Source of the DNA: Gavia stellata | Taxonomy: Eukaryota; Chordata; Aves; Gaviiformes; Gaviidae | Direction of reading: 5' to 3' | Length of the DNA: 64,000 nt | Assembly (NCBI RefSeq): GCF_030936135.1 | Contig: NC_082620.1 | Location: forward strand, 4,774,001 to 4,838,000 | Shown: piece after piece, positions 46,311 through 59,545 of the stretch | Layout: each line of letters begins with the position of its first letter | Position numbering within the stretch: the stretch's first letter is position 1 | The notes under the pieces: model-generated | Databases searched by the model: none | What the model saw: the letters and a program-made list of their open reading frames with translations, nothing else | What the model was told of the DNA's origin: nothing | Made by a program: the position numbers and the translations under genes

Positions 46311-48124
46311 AGCTGGATAAAGAGAAATGCTAATGCTTCAATTGCAGCATTTACAGCTATGAGAGTTTTGACATGGGAGAGAATCTGCAGCTCAAGAAAT
46401 TGTTAGATCCACATTCTCCGTAGAGTTAGAGGCCCAGTGTCCTCTGAAGCTCTCAGGAGTTTCTTTGCTAACGAGAGAAATCACAGACAGCAACTAACTT
46501 CCAAGATCAGCTAGGTTTCATTCCTCTCCTCCCACCTCCACCCCCAAGCACTCCTCACCAGAAAGAATGACCTGGTGTAATTCCAGGAGCCGACCAAACA
46601 GAGAGGGAGTGAAAACGCCTGCCTGACTTGCACAGAAACCTAGTCGCCTTTTTATTTTTTTAAGGAGATCTGGTAGGACAAGCTCCAGGCAGACGCCAAG
46701 AACATCTTGTTCAGAGGCAAAGATTTGGAGCAGGTTTATTCCCAGTGTCCTCTCCCTCACTGGGTGGGGACTTAATCCAGCTGATACCCATTTTCTCCAA
46801 CCGGCTAGTGAGATACACTGTCAGTCCTGGACTGTGTCAGACTTCAGTTCCAGCCCTTCTGGGAGGAGAGTTGGGTTTTGTTACCATGGCAGTTTGGCGT
46901 GTAGCTAACCTGGTAGTGACTCTGTGTGTATATGAGAGCCACTCAGACAAATACAGTTCAGACCAAGGTTGCATGCGGGTGGAGGGAACGTACTTTAACA
47001 GCTCACTCTACAATGGCTTTTGCATTTTCCACTTCTCCCAGTGCTGCTGGGCCCCATTCTGGCTTTGGCACTGGTATCCAAACCAAACCATCTATCCACT
47101 ACACTGTGTAAGCTGCCATCCTAACACCCGGCTTTTGCTGGCCTAGCAAGTAACCTGCTGGTGCTTCCCCTCAAAACCACTTACACGTTTGCTAACTTTA
47201 GACCTTGCCGTAAATGGATTCAGCACAGGGATCTGCTGGCAAACTGGGGAGTTCTCTAGGCCTTTCTTGGAATTCATGTCAGTCACATCCAGAAGTGGTC
47301 CTTCAGCCCATGCTCTGTTTTCTAACACGCTGGTCAAGCCAATCCATAAGGGAAATGCTGGATGGGCCCTAAATGCCACTGCAGTTGTGCTACCTTTTTA
47401 TCTGAGCGTCAGGATTCCACTGCAGTTTTAATCCCGTTGTCAAGACCCACATGGTTCACAGTCTAAGGGGATAAGGCAGGTAAGAGAAGAACTGTTCTGA
47501 GTAGAAACGTGTAGAGATGCCTGCAGGAGTTGGCAAGTGGCTGACTGCAAGGTATGCCAGGGTGTGATCTTACGGTATGTTGGCTACTGTAAGAAACATG
47601 CCCATTGCTAATATGTGACTCCAGGGCAAATGTCATAATTTGATGTAGTCCACACTTCTTTGTCATCTCTGACTGAAACAATGAAGAAAGGCAAAGGAGG
47701 AGAATGAGTTAAGAGGGAAGGGGAAGCAGCATAAGCAGAAAAATAAATTAGTCACTGCATTCAAGGCGAATGGCAGCCTGTTGATATATCCCACCCGAAG
47801 GGGACTGAAAAAGTGACCTCATGCTGCTTGTCAAATATAATCCCATCCCTCCCATGACTACCTAATGCTACAGCTCCATCTGCCTGGAAGCGAGTCCCCA
47901 CTGCACCAGAGCCAGCTTTACCATAGAGACAGATCAGTGCTAGTAATTTTTAATGACTGTGTATTATACAACCTACCCTGGGCAAGGCATTTTCCAGTAA
48001 ATCTAGGAGCAGCAAATGGATACTAAGTCCTGCACTGTAACATGTACGTGATGCAGAATGGTTATGTGCTTAGGTACAAGTTTATGTCATGCTATACACA
48101 CTGTGCAAAAACCCTTAATTTGTC

Positions 48125-48240
48125 TTGCTATTGCTATTGTGCCTAAAGACCTAGTCACGGACCTGGATCCTCAGTGTGCTGGGTGCTGCACAACAGACTA
48201 ATAGGAGGATCTCTGCCTCAGTTTTGTTGTTCAGCTTGTG
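48125..48240 (+). repeat. Ancient LINE-type 3' tail common in sauropsids
   Basis: Parts match, in order, the widespread sauropsid repeat pattern (gtgcctagaggcc, gatcagggccc, gtgctgggtgctgtacaaac, ctctgcccca). Here they read gtgcctaaagacctagtcac, ggatcctcag, tgtgctgggtgctgcacaac and atctctgcctcag. The exact family cannot be fixed by eye. Confidence 0.5.
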
Positions 48241-49227
48241 CATAACGCCCTTAGGTAACGCAATCCAGGCAGGCAGGGCGAACTGCAGCAACCATCCCAG
48301 CAGTAGCTGATGCGTCCTGTGCATCTGATGAACTACACAAGAACTGACCACAGATTATCACTTGGGCAGGGAGGGCAGAGCTGCAGAAAGTCTCGGTCTC
48401 TCTTATCCAGGAGCACAGGCACAGAAGCTAAGGAAGAAAGTCTGCCACTTTCTCCACAGACTGCTGCTCTTTCCTTCCTGCCTCCCATTTCTGAGGCACC
48501 TAAAAATCCAGGGGACAGCTTTCTGCTTCCCATTCAAGCCAAACTTTTGTCACAGCAAAACAAGATGAAAGTCATGGCTGAGCCATGCTCATAGTACTCA
48601 GGCTACTTGCATGCAGAACAAGGTCATACTCTCTGCCCAGCTACTGGCACCCATACCCATACACCCAGCCACAGTACTGGACCAACATGGGCAGAGTTGC
48701 AACCTGCCCTAGTGCTTTCTATTTCTTTTGCTGTTAGTTTCAAGGGTGAACCCAAAAAGTAGCTGATTATTGACGAAAGTCTAGCAAAGCTCTTGGGTGC
48801 AAGGACCCAGATCGCTGCTCAGAAACTGTAAGAAGTGTGCCAAGAGGCTGTACTGCCTCGAGGATCCTTGCGAAACAGTCTGTGTGTAAATCTTTCCCCT
48901 TGGATGTGTTTCACAGAGCCATCCAGAGTCTCGTTAAAGCCACAGACAACACGGAGAGGTGGCAGGCAGTAGCAGGTGGTGGGATATGATGATGCCCGAG
49001 GCCACCTGAAAGGACCAGGACACCACAGTGCCTCTGCCTGGGTATAGCTCGTCAAGAGCTCTGAGCGCAGGTTGAGCTTCAGCCAATTTGGCTTGCACAA
49101 GTAGCTTTTCACTGAGGATTTTATGGGGCTCCCTGGGACCATGGGCAGCAGCAGCCCCTCTCTCCCTCCGCCTCATCGCCCTGACGCTGTTATTTTACAA
49201 TTATTATCTGAAGTCAGTGTTTAGCTG

Positions 49228-49241
49228 TTGCCCAGGTAACA
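49228..49241. promoter_or_regulatory. RFX X-box motif
   Basis: GTTGCC-CA-GGTAAC fits the X-box consensus GTNRCC-N2-RGYAAC exactly. No gene start is nearby. It could be an enhancer element or chance. Confidence 0.4.
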
Positions 49242-50225
49242 GCTCAAACATGCCTCACCTCATGGCCTCCCTGCAGCTTCGCATGGCTGCTGGAGAGCTG
49301 GGAAGCAGACTTAGTGCCAGGCGCTGAGGAAATGAGCTCTGCAGCCTCCCCAGGACATCCCAGAATATTGGAGAGCTCGGAGGAGAAACATCCCCAGCCA
49401 GATTCCTGGGCAGGCACCTCATTCAGCACACAGTGCCTGACACAAAATCCACAGCATCCCCCCCACCCCTCACACCCTTCGGTTTCTACAAACACATGCA
49501 AACCCACGAGGCAAATGCAGTCCAGCTCACGCCACCTCTCCCTTACCTGCGAAAGCAGGCCCCACGATGTATCCTCTAGAAAGTATGTGTCCTCTGACAC
49601 GCACTGGGAGTACTTACAGCCAAATAGATAATCCTGCAGTACATACTCTGTGCTCCTGAGCCACAGTCTGAACTGAGATACATGAACTCAACACACACAG
49701 CCTTGCAGTCCATGCAGGGGGTTAAGGAGCTGGAATGAAGGCTGTGGCAGGCACTCAGCAATCCTCTACTGCTAACTGCAGGCAACTCACTCACTGAAGT
49801 CACACATCATCTGCATAAAGCAGGTAGTATCAAGCCTGGCGTCCCTGTTACAGCCTTCGTATCAAACGTGCTCATCTCCCAAGTCAAAACACAGTTCTTA
49901 TCATGTTGAGGTTCAGCCTGCTGTCAGGAAACAAAATAAACACATCTGCATGTTGCTTGCTATATCATGACCGAAACGAGGGTGCTGCCAAAGTGGCAAA
50001 TGGGACTTGGAGTGATGGTGCCTCACGTGTATTTCTGGCCTAATGCACAAGGAAACAAATAGCAAGTCAGGTTACAAGCAATAACATGTAGGAGGCAAGT
50101 GCTGTGCCCCCGGTGCTGCAGATCATTGCTGGCCTGGGGGTCAGGGGACATGTCAAACAGGGAAGCCATAGCCATTTAGCAATTTCAGTTCCTCTGTGTC
50201 CATAAATCTGCAGAGGTTTGGTTTG

Positions 50226-50246
50226 TTTTTTTTTTTTTTTTTTTTT
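50226..50246. repeat. Homopolymer run of 21 T
   Basis: This is the longest homopolymer in the window. On the minus strand it is poly-A, as a retroposed copy would leave, but no source gene was recognised beside it. Confidence 0.9.
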
Positions 50247-51499
50247 AATATCTATGGCAGCAGTTGCATTCTAGCTCACACTTTAGCTGGTGTCTGCAAA
50301 CAGACATGCTTCCTGCCCAAGTATGTTGTTACAGTTCAGTTAGGTGCTCGCTGGGTACGCTCAGCGCTTCAAAAACTTTTAATTTCTTCTCCTATTCCTC
50401 CTTTTCTGCACCCCAAGTCAGTAAGCGTGGGATCAGTCCCTGAGCAACTCAGAACAGAGGTCTTTGGCACACTGCAGACTCAGTGAGGTTACAGGACAGC
50501 AATACCAGCTCAGGATTTGCCACCCAGCCACATTGAGGCCTGCATCTTTAAGTGTGGTAGCACTTCTGCAACAGATCATGTCTGACATGGGCCAGATCTC
50601 ACATCTTCTAGGCATCAAAAGCACCTGCCAGGTATTCTGGAGAAAAGTACACAGAAATCCAAGGTGACACCTTTTGTACTGAATGGGTGGAAATCTTTCC
50701 CCAGCAGAAATAATCCCTGCTTGGATGCTTGCTCCCAGTCAGGCACTGGCAAAGTAATCCTTGGGAATTCTTCAATAGTTTTAAATACCGTGAGATGATG
50801 GTGGGGTTCCAAGTATATCTTTTTGAACTGTTACTCAATTCCCTTTACTGTCCCCCTGCTGGGAGCCTTGATATGAGGGAATGTTTAACTCCATGAATGG
50901 GAGCAGTTTTCAGATTACTGAAGAGCTGAGTGATTTTTGCCAGTACAACTGCAATCAAGTTTGCTTCAGATTTTTTCTTTGCTTTTTAAGACTAACCTCA
51001 GTGTGGTCATGCAAGCTGTGTGGCACTAGCACAGCGTGGAGAGCGAAGTACCAGTATCCCCTGCAATTTTCCATGAAAGAAGAGATTTCTCATGCCTGTC
51101 TTTGTCTTTTGTTCCCCCTCAGAAGCACTGAGTCAAGAATTCTGTAATCCTTGCAGCTCAACAACACAAAAAGATCTGAGGCCAGAAAGTAATCAAGTCC
51201 TGCACAATCTTGTCTATGCAGCATGGCAGAGACAGAATCTGGCCCTATTTCCATTTGTTGATAGCCAAATGACCATCCTTCATGGCTAAAGCAACTCCAT
51301 CACCACAGAGAGCCCGTAGCAGCAGCACTGAGAACCCTCTGGTGTGGCAAGGTGGAGCTTGTTACATCTTGTTAGGGATGACTGGATGTTTCCTCATAAG
51401 CATTGCTGAAGGCAAGACGGCTTCCGAGGTGGGAGAGATTCACTGTGGTACGCACAAGATCTGAAAGAGAGTTGCAGTCTGCATCATCCCAGTCTTGTT

Positions 51500-51720
51500 C
51501 AGCTAGAGGGGACCATGCCGGGAGCAGCAGGTACGGCTGGGGCTGGTGCTGCCTTGCTGTGCGCCCTGGCGGGCGATGCCCCCCTCCGTTAGCCTGGCCA
51601 AGGCCACCGGGAAGCCGGTACCGACCACCCTCCGGGGCAGGACACAGGTTCTGCTCAGAGCTGTGGGTCCTGGCCCCGCTCTTCCCAAGCCTGCCCTTTC
51701 ACTGTGCCTGGCTCACCATG
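51500..51720. other. Small GC-rich patch
   Basis: A short stretch clearly richer in G, C and CpG than its surroundings, with overlapping open frames on both strands. It could be a minor CpG island or the first exon of a noncoding transcript. No protein resemblance was seen. Confidence 0.4.
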
Positions 51721-54700
51721 CCTCTCGCAACAGGACAGTCATTATTTCAGCTAGCTAAGTCATCACTGACCCATTTAGTTGCTTTGTTTTTTTCTGTTTT
51801 GGTCTTTTCTTCATTCAGCCCTTCTTGGGCTTGCTTAGAGCAGCTGGACCCACTTGGGGCTGGCTTCATTTGGATCCATGCAAGAGGCCAGTTAGGAGTG
51901 ATGTGGTATAAAAGAAGAGGAGTGCCAGTGCTCCCTATAATGGGCACACACCTGCTCTACCTTTCTCAGGCCTGTAGAAGCTTAACTGCATCCAATACAT
52001 GTCTTCTCAGGGACTGACTGGCAGTTCTGTGATCCCTGTTGTTGGGAGCCCTGCCTCCCTACATGCCACAACCACATTGAGATGTTCCACGTTCACAGTC
52101 AAGCAACGAAAAGTCTGTCCCGATTCCTTGTTCCTTCAGGGAACGCTGTGGCCTTTGTGAGTTAGACAGGAGCAATGCTGTATAGCACTGAGCCAACCTA
52201 TGGAATCAACGAGGCTTTAGCGTGCTACTTCCTGACGTTATGGTACAGTGAGTTTTCACACGGTCTGACCAATGTTGGCACAAAATACATTTACAGCCAG
52301 TGCTCTGATGGGAGATGTGATCCGCTGTTCTGTCGTTCATCCATCGTATAACATCCCTGCAATATGCCAAAAGTGCTCTCAGCCTCCAGACAAAACCCAG
52401 AAGTGGGAAGGAGTTCATGTAGCCTCCCTTACATAGATACAGACAATCCAGCCTTAAGTGGCTCACTGTCCTTAATCAAAATATGTATTATCACTCACAT
52501 GTTGCATGGGGAAATACATCAGCTTTGCTTGTGACTATTTACCAGCAGGGGTTCCTGCTGCAGCTCTATCAGCATGGCTTTAGCAGGCAGCTAATGCTTG
52601 TTTGTTCCTCCTTTCCAGCTCAGTCTTGCAGCAATTCGAGCCCCCCGCCCAGTATCTCCATCTGCCTTGCCAGCCTAAGCCCAGCCTCAGCTGTCCAGGC
52701 TAGTGAAGGTGAGTCTGTGATGTTTTGGGCCTCTTGCACTCAATGGTGCATTGAAGCACATCAGGAAAGGATAAGGTCAGGTATTTCCTTTGGGCTGGCT
52801 GCCCAGTAGCTTTGGAGCAGGGGAGGAAGAGAATTTCCAAGGCCCCTTCAGAAAGCGGGGCCAGTGCTACTCTGGCATGGCAGGAGGAGAGAAGTCTCTT
52901 GCCAAGTCCCCTCTGGACCCCTGATCAAACACATTGGGGCACCCGCTTTGTGCTAATAGATGAAACTGCTCCTCTCATGAACTTGGGTACCCAATGCCAA
53001 GTTTAGATACAGTCTAGACACAGTAGCGTATTTATAACCTTGGCACATGACGTGGCAGGCAGTGGGGTATAAACAACATTCAGAAATGATGAGGTGCAAA
53101 GCTATTTATACATGAGGGTGCTGACTGTAGGGTACCACAGCCCCAAGGGCAGAGGTCACAACTTACTGGAGATAGGAAGAAGCTGCCCATCAACAGGAGT
53201 GGGGATTTTGAGAATCGGACATAACAGGAGTGAAGATCACTGTCTAATCCCCTACCTGAGCTCCAGCAAGACACCAAACTGACCACATCTCACTGGTAAT
53301 TTTGAACTGCAGTAGGTTTTTCTTCAGGAATTAATTTGATTTTACCTGTTGCCACAAGAGGTGAAAAGAGTGAGGAGCAGCTGAATGGCTCAGCCATTGC
53401 CTGAGATGTAGGCAAATCTCCATTTCATCACAACAGCAAAAATGTCCATATTCAGCAGGTGATATTCACAATGAAACTCTACTGACAGTTTGATACCATC
53501 CAGTGGATTGAGTGGCAGCAACTCTCTCACAAGTCTAAGAACTGACTAATTCATGACAGTAACAGAAGTCAGCATCTGTACCGCAACTTGAATACAAGAG
53601 AACACGAGCGCAGTGAGCCTGCAAGCTGCTCAGGCTGTGAGGGAGTAAGGCATTACTGGATATCCAATCTCAGTAGCTCCTTGCAATTAATTCAATTCTA
53701 TGTGACATAGATGCAGTCTACTGTCAAGTAAGGTTTGGGTGACATTGTCCTGAGCTGACAATGTCGGCTAAAGATCTAGCTAAGGAAATGGAAGAGTTAC
53801 AGAATTATTTGTTCCAGAATCTTAGCCTGTTTATAGATAAAACTGATCTAGTGGAGGGTTAATATCTATGGACTGAATAATATCTTGGGCTGAAATGGGA
53901 TGGAAGCACAATGTGTTATTATTTGCTCGGGTGTCTGAGCTTTCAGCCAGCTTTCTGGCTTGCTTGTGGAAACTGCACCCTTAGAGTAGGCTCACAAGAT
54001 GATTTTGATTCCATCTTGGCCTTGATGCAGGAATCAGATAGGGTTTTTAACTGCTTATGCATCTCACCAGACAGTGGCTCTCTGGTATGTTATCATAGTG
54101 TGGCTAAGTCATGTCTGGTGGCTATTCATGTCCCAAGCTTCTTAGAACATGGACACCCTGTGAGACAGGCTGGCTGAGACAGCCAGGCAAAGTGACGGGA
54201 TCAGTCAATGATAACAGGGTGAAGGAAGTCTCCATGTCAGATCTTCCTTCAGCCCTTCAGGGAAAGGAGTGTCACATCAGGAGCTGGACATGACTGCTCT
54301 TCCCTCTCCTTTCTTCATCTCGCTACAAAGGGGTTTAGGTTACTGCCTGTAGGTGGGGAGAACCGGTTCTGCAGGGGATGGTGCGGGAGCAGAAGGGGAA
54401 GAGTAAGGTTGGACTCGTGTGGCAGTAAATACCCATCTGTGCCCTTTGTCTGACTTGCATATCATGAAACACCTCAACCTTCCACCCGGAAAGAAACTTT
54501 TACAGACATAATTAGCTTTAATAATAGCTTGCACAAACACAGTACTTTCTCCTGAGAATCCCACGCACCGGGCAAATATCTGTCCTACAAACCTCAGCCC
54601 TGAACACAGAGATGCCACTGTCACTCATAGGTAGAGATTAATTATCTAAGCAGAAAGTATACTGCCCAAATGTTAGCTCATCCTAGAAGTCAGAGAAAGG

Positions 54701-55789
54701 TCAAAGAATCGAATCCTCCAGTGCTTTCACTAGGAAAATGTCCCTTCTCCCCAGCAGGTTTTAAGGAGGCTGTTTTCCTAATCCGTGAGATTAGCCTTAC
54801 TCAGTTTCTCTCTAGCCACGAACATGGGCCCCTGATTCCGTGCTGTACAACACTTAGATAAACTGTGGGACAAACACCTCCCACTTAGAGCTGTAGTTTT
54901 GTATGTCAGCTTTGCAAGGGTTCACAGCGAGAGACCATCTTTCATTATGTCCAATGGGAAGAGTTTCAGCAAAACAAGATTCTCCCACGCTGCAAGAATG
55001 AGAATGTGCCATTTCCCCATGCTGAGTCCTATTTCACACTGGCATGGATCCCAAGGCTCTCTGCTTTCAAGTATCTGCTGCCTTTTCTGTAAAGCGAAGG
55101 GGGATATCAGCAGAGGCTGGTTTCTGCAGCACCTAGTCTTTGGAGGGAGAGGGACAGACAACACAGTCCAGAGACACTTGCAGATCTTGGAATCTTTTTG
55201 GTGGGAGGCCTCATTACCAGTAATCAGTGCTATGATTTGTCAGAATGGCCTCTCCCCTCTCTCATGCCCATCTGACCTGTGAGAATTTGTGTCAGCCCAG
55301 GCACTTGAACTGGATTTAGACAGAGAAAGAAGCGGGAAGTACAGTGAACCACTGCATCTGACAGCCGTAAATGCAGCTGTGAGGGGGAAGTGTCAGCGTG
55401 GGGGTGCTGAATCATCTCATCCCAGAACAAGCCTTTGAGAAGTCACGCAGTTAATTCTCCTGCACGAAGTGGGGAACAACTACATCAGCATCCTTCCTGG
55501 CAGCTTGCTCACTGCACCCTCCCAGCTGCAAAGAACCAAAGACTCCCCTCTTCTGTTGAAAAAATGCTTGCACCCTTGTCAGGCTACCACTGAGCACATG
55601 ATCCAAACATCTTCTGAACGCCCCACGCTGCACCACAAGCTACAACCCATCCGCACTTTCACACACGAAGGCGAGAAAGTACTGTCTCCTTTATCTGAGC
55701 CGACCATCTGCGTAGCACAGACCATTTCTTTTTTGACTTCCAGCATAACATTAACCAAAGTGTTGAGACTTTGCAGGTATGAAAAATAG

Positions 55790-55890
55790 GAAAGAGAAAT
55801 GTGTGTGAGAGAGAGAGGCAGAGAGAAATTATGAAGATCAACCTGTCTCATGCCTCCTCCTCTTCCTCCTCTCCCCCTTTTCTATCCTCA
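55790..55890. repeat. Purine tract followed by pyrimidine tract
   Basis: A GA-rich run (about 55790-55835, including gagagagagaggcagagag) is followed, after about 25 bases, by a CT-rich run (about 55853-55885, tcctcctcttcctcctctcc). The two could pair with each other or form triplex DNA. Confidence 0.7.
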
Positions 55891-56574
55891 GGCAGCTGTA
55901 GGGCATTATTTGGTTTGTGCTGGACTGAACGGATGCTGCCAGGTCAGCAGGATATATTGTCCATCTAGACACAAGGAGTATTATTTAGTCTAGAGACTCT
56001 CAAAGGAAATATCCTTTTGCACGTGAAAAATCTCTGGAATTCTATTTGCTCTCTCCAGTGTCCTTGTATCTCTGCAACCTCCAAAATGTAATTGCTGCTT
56101 TCTCCATTCTCTGCTGGCTCTGGACTTCAGCTGCTCTTGATTCAGCGGCGCTCACAGTGAGTTTTTGCCTGCACCAGGCATGTTAAATAGCAGGTTGAAA
56201 GTTTTTCCTGTATCCCCAACAGATGCTTATAGATGATTTGCTGATGACTGGTTGAAAGGGAAAGTTTTTGAGCTGCTTTGGAAAGGAGACTTTGTGCTGC
56301 TCACCCAGGGCAGTATCTACCCCCAGTGGAAAGTGCTGACATAGCACAGTGCCAGGAGGCTGTAAAAACAGCCAGTGGATACAAGGGGGTGGGAGAGGAG
56401 GCAGGTGTTGATTTTCTCACAGTTTGAATTATGGAAATAGATTGACCTCTTTTCCTGTTTTTTTTTTTAATTCACTTCTGGGTTCTCTACCTGCATTCCA
56501 CTCCTGCTCTACGTTAATTTCCTTCATTGCAAAAATAGCTTAAAACTATCTAAGAAACTGAAATGGCCTACAAT

Positions 56575-56760
56575 ACTATAGCAGCTGAATGTCTGAGTAT
56601 TGTCAGTATATTATATTTGTAGTGTCTCTGTGAGGTGGGCCAGTGCATTGTTCCCAGGTGTGTGTAGAGAGCAAAGGTGTTTGCCTAAGGTCATACATAA
56701 CATTTGTGAAGGCGAAAGGGGTTGACTACAGGTCTCTCAAGCTGCAGAGAGAAAATAACA
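56575..56760 (-). repeat. MIR relic, reversed
   Basis: On the plus strand the order is gtgtgtgtagagagcaaagg, tgtttgcctaaggtcataca, then gactacaggtctctcaagct. This matches the reversed MIR (gaggcacagagaggt, gacttgcccaaggtcacaca, gaacccaggtctcctgac). It is decayed but convincing in order and spacing. Confidence 0.6.
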
Positions 56761-59429
56761 AAGGAGGGAGCAGATAGGGAGAAAGATTTCAACAAGCGAG
56801 ACACATTTGCTCATTGAAACATCTCTAAATGTCAGTTAGCTAAAATAGCAAACCCACCATTTTGCTTTGATTTTTAAGAGGCCCCAAAAAAGCCCAGATA
56901 CTGTGTTCAAAATTTCCATGTTAGAATCTCACCCTTGCCCATCACACCCACAGTAACCTGCTGGATGACTGGCAATAACTCCCTCTTCTGCCAAGGAAAC
57001 GAATGTGTCAGCCTGCAGTGATCTGTGTCCACTCAATTGTTCACTGACAGGGTGGAGCTCAGTGGCACCCAGAAATACAAGGTGGTATGGCTCCGTGGGT
57101 TAGAACCAGGGAAAATTCATGCTAAGGTTTTCTCTTTTACGGTTATCTCTTCTCACAGCACTGAGGACAGCTGGAAAGCTATGTGAGTGTTGTACTTTAC
57201 CTACAGAGGCTCTGTGTCTGGGGGAACCAGGCAGTCTTGCCAGAACGGTGATTTCTCTACGGACCAGCCCATCGCTCTGACTCGTCTCACAATGCAATGG
57301 TTGAGGGCTCTGAAAGCCAGGAGGCAGACTGTTAAAGAACAGTGCCACAGAGGATACGATGGCAAAGCTGCAGCAGCCTCCCTCCAGGTGTCCATTACAG
57401 AAATTTTCCAGCCAGACAGTTGGCTCTGGTCTTTCCCTTTCTCCATGACTTGGGCATCCGTCGTCCCAAGCTTTCCCTGGAAACCCGGAGTAATGGACAC
57501 CTTCTTCTATGTTGCTTCTACTTTGCCATCAATACCAGCCAGAAAGGGGGCCTGGGAAGTCTGACAGCATGTCAAATGCATTTTCTCTGACTAGCAAACC
57601 GGGCAAGTTCATAAACAGGTAAAGCTGAGAGCACCTGTGCTCTTTAGTGACTGCAAGCCACAGGTATATGAACACAATTCACATCTCCATGGGCTCGGAT
57701 GAAGTGGGAGGCATAATAAAAGACATCAGGGGAGGAGAGAGGCTCTAAGAGGCTCCTGGACACAAAAGCAGATTTCAAAGACTTCTTCCCCTTCTGACCA
57801 GGAAAGGAAGTGGGAATGGCATCTTAAAAGAGCCAATAATCTAGCAGCAATTGTGCAGAGAAAGAATGGGCACAATGAAGACTGCCATTTTGATGTGCAG
57901 TTATGGTGCAGGATCAGTGTTCCCACCCCGGGGAAAGGAGGCTGCCCTGTCCAGATGGCTGCAGTGCATCTGGGCCTTGTTTCTCTCTCTGTAGGTCTCC
58001 TTTATTTCTGAGGAGAGGACTGGAGGGGGTGCCCTAAACTGCTAATATCTGGCTTATTCCCCCACAGCCCTTTCATGTGCAAGCATAAGACCTGCAAAAC
58101 CCAAGCGTGAATATGTGGGAATGAGGAGAAATGGCATGCACCCAGGACAAGCTGAGGAAGCCTGCACGTGCAATGGTCATGGCTTGTGTTCGCTGCTTCC
58201 AATCCCCAGCACTCCTTCCTGGTGAGCAGATGAAGCACTAATCAAAACTTGAATCTGCAAGGACTGAGTAGGTTTAACCCCACTGCTCCTTCCCACTCCC
58301 TTAGCAGTAGGACAGCAACTGGCTTCAAGGCTTTAAAGATGATAGGACTGACAAAAATATCCGGCCCCTTTGCCTGGGGAGGTGGATGGGGGACAGTCCT
58401 AGCAGCTGCAGCAAGACCATGATGCCAAATTCAGTTAGATTTCACAGAGCTCTGTGCTAAGCTGTACAGTCTCCATTCAGCTGTCTCTGCAGCTGTGTTT
58501 CGGTTTCCCTTATTCCCATCCAGGAGTATCAATGACACAACCAGCTCTCTCTGGGCTGTATTAAGCCCTTTCACCATGTATTGTAATGGTCCCCCCCACC
58601 TGGAGGACAATAAGCAGTCCTCCCTCCAGGGCCATCCCTCACTGGCACCATCCCTCAGCTCAGGTGGCAGGTCCCGTATGCCTAAAGCCTAAAGGGGTGG
58701 CCCAGGCTTGCCTAAGAGCATCAGAGCCAGAACCTAGTTGTGTCCATGCACGCTTTCCCTTCATCCCTTCCCAAAGCCTTCACCCTTCCCCAGGCTTACT
58801 GCTGGAGATCTGTATCATTGTATTCCCTGTCTTGTTACTGAGATTTATCTTTTAATGAGCTTACTGAGATTGCTGTAGTGACGCACTTGCCCAGTGATGT
58901 CATCAACCTCACCACAGCTTCCAAAGCATTTTTGAGTCATTCTCTTGCCACCCAAGCAGAGCTCTTTGGCTGAATAATAAAAACACCTTCCCCTCCCAGA
59001 GCAGCGGACACTCAAGGACTGGGAGTGAACATGCACTCGCCTGGTCCTGGGAATGAGAAAGCCTGGTGGATTTGCAGCCATCTCTTACCCACTCTGGGCT
59101 GGCAAAGCTTGAACGGGTTCTTTCCTTCAGTCCCTTGCTGTAGTTTTAACCTGTTGTTCCCCATCTTTACCCTTATCACTAGGGCAAGTGCTATTCCTAT
59201 TTGAACATAAGTCTGTGCTAATTTTGAAGAGAAGAAACACTTCCCCCTACTCCTTCACTACCTAAGTTTGGCAGAAGTGAGCAGTACTCTCCAGTTTCTT
59301 CAGTACCTGAGCCTAACTGGTGCTGTCGTCTTCTCACCACTGGATCACAGCCTGCATCCTTGTCCTTACTCCCATGCTGCCTTCTCCTCACCTCTCAATT
59401 GCTGCCAGCTCTGGTCAAATTCAAACAGA

Positions 59430-59545
59430 GCCCAAACAATATATTAAGTATAGAAGTTATTTAATGTAAAGACATTAGTTTCTTAACATGCCCATTTAAT
59501 TAATACTAGAGCACAGAAATAAAAATTACAAAAGAAAAAAAAAAT
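59430..59545. other. Possible transcript 3'-end signals
   Basis: On the minus strand ATTAAA (plus-strand TTTAAT at about 59460-59465) is followed by a GT-rich stretch (minus TGTTTGGGCTCTGTTTG), a poly(A)-site-like layout. On the plus strand AATAAA (59518-59523) is followed by an A-rich run (59530-59544). Either may be chance. A minus-strand 3' end here would fit the expected neighbour SPSB1, but no SPSB1 coding sequence was found. Confidence 0.25.

Larger units (their letters stand above)
45114..59429. other. Noncoding region, middle part
   Basis: No coding exon is supported. Features listed separately are old LINE/SINE tails (46261-46310, 48125-48240, 56575-56760), an RFX X-box (49228-49241), a 21-base T run (50226-50246), a small GC-rich patch (51500-51720) and adjacent purine and pyrimidine tracts (55790-55890). 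Open frames such as 51403-52017 (204 codons, non-ATG start) show no recognisable domain. Confidence 0.7.

Noticed and set aside
50226..50840. Processed pseudogene beside the 21-T run
   Set aside because: The run resembles a reversed poly-A tail, but the adjacent minus-strand frames resemble no known protein and no target-site duplication was clear.
51403..52017. 204-codon plus-strand open frame
   Set aside because: It begins at a non-ATG codon, spans a GC-rich patch, has no recognisable domain and overlaps frames on the other strand.
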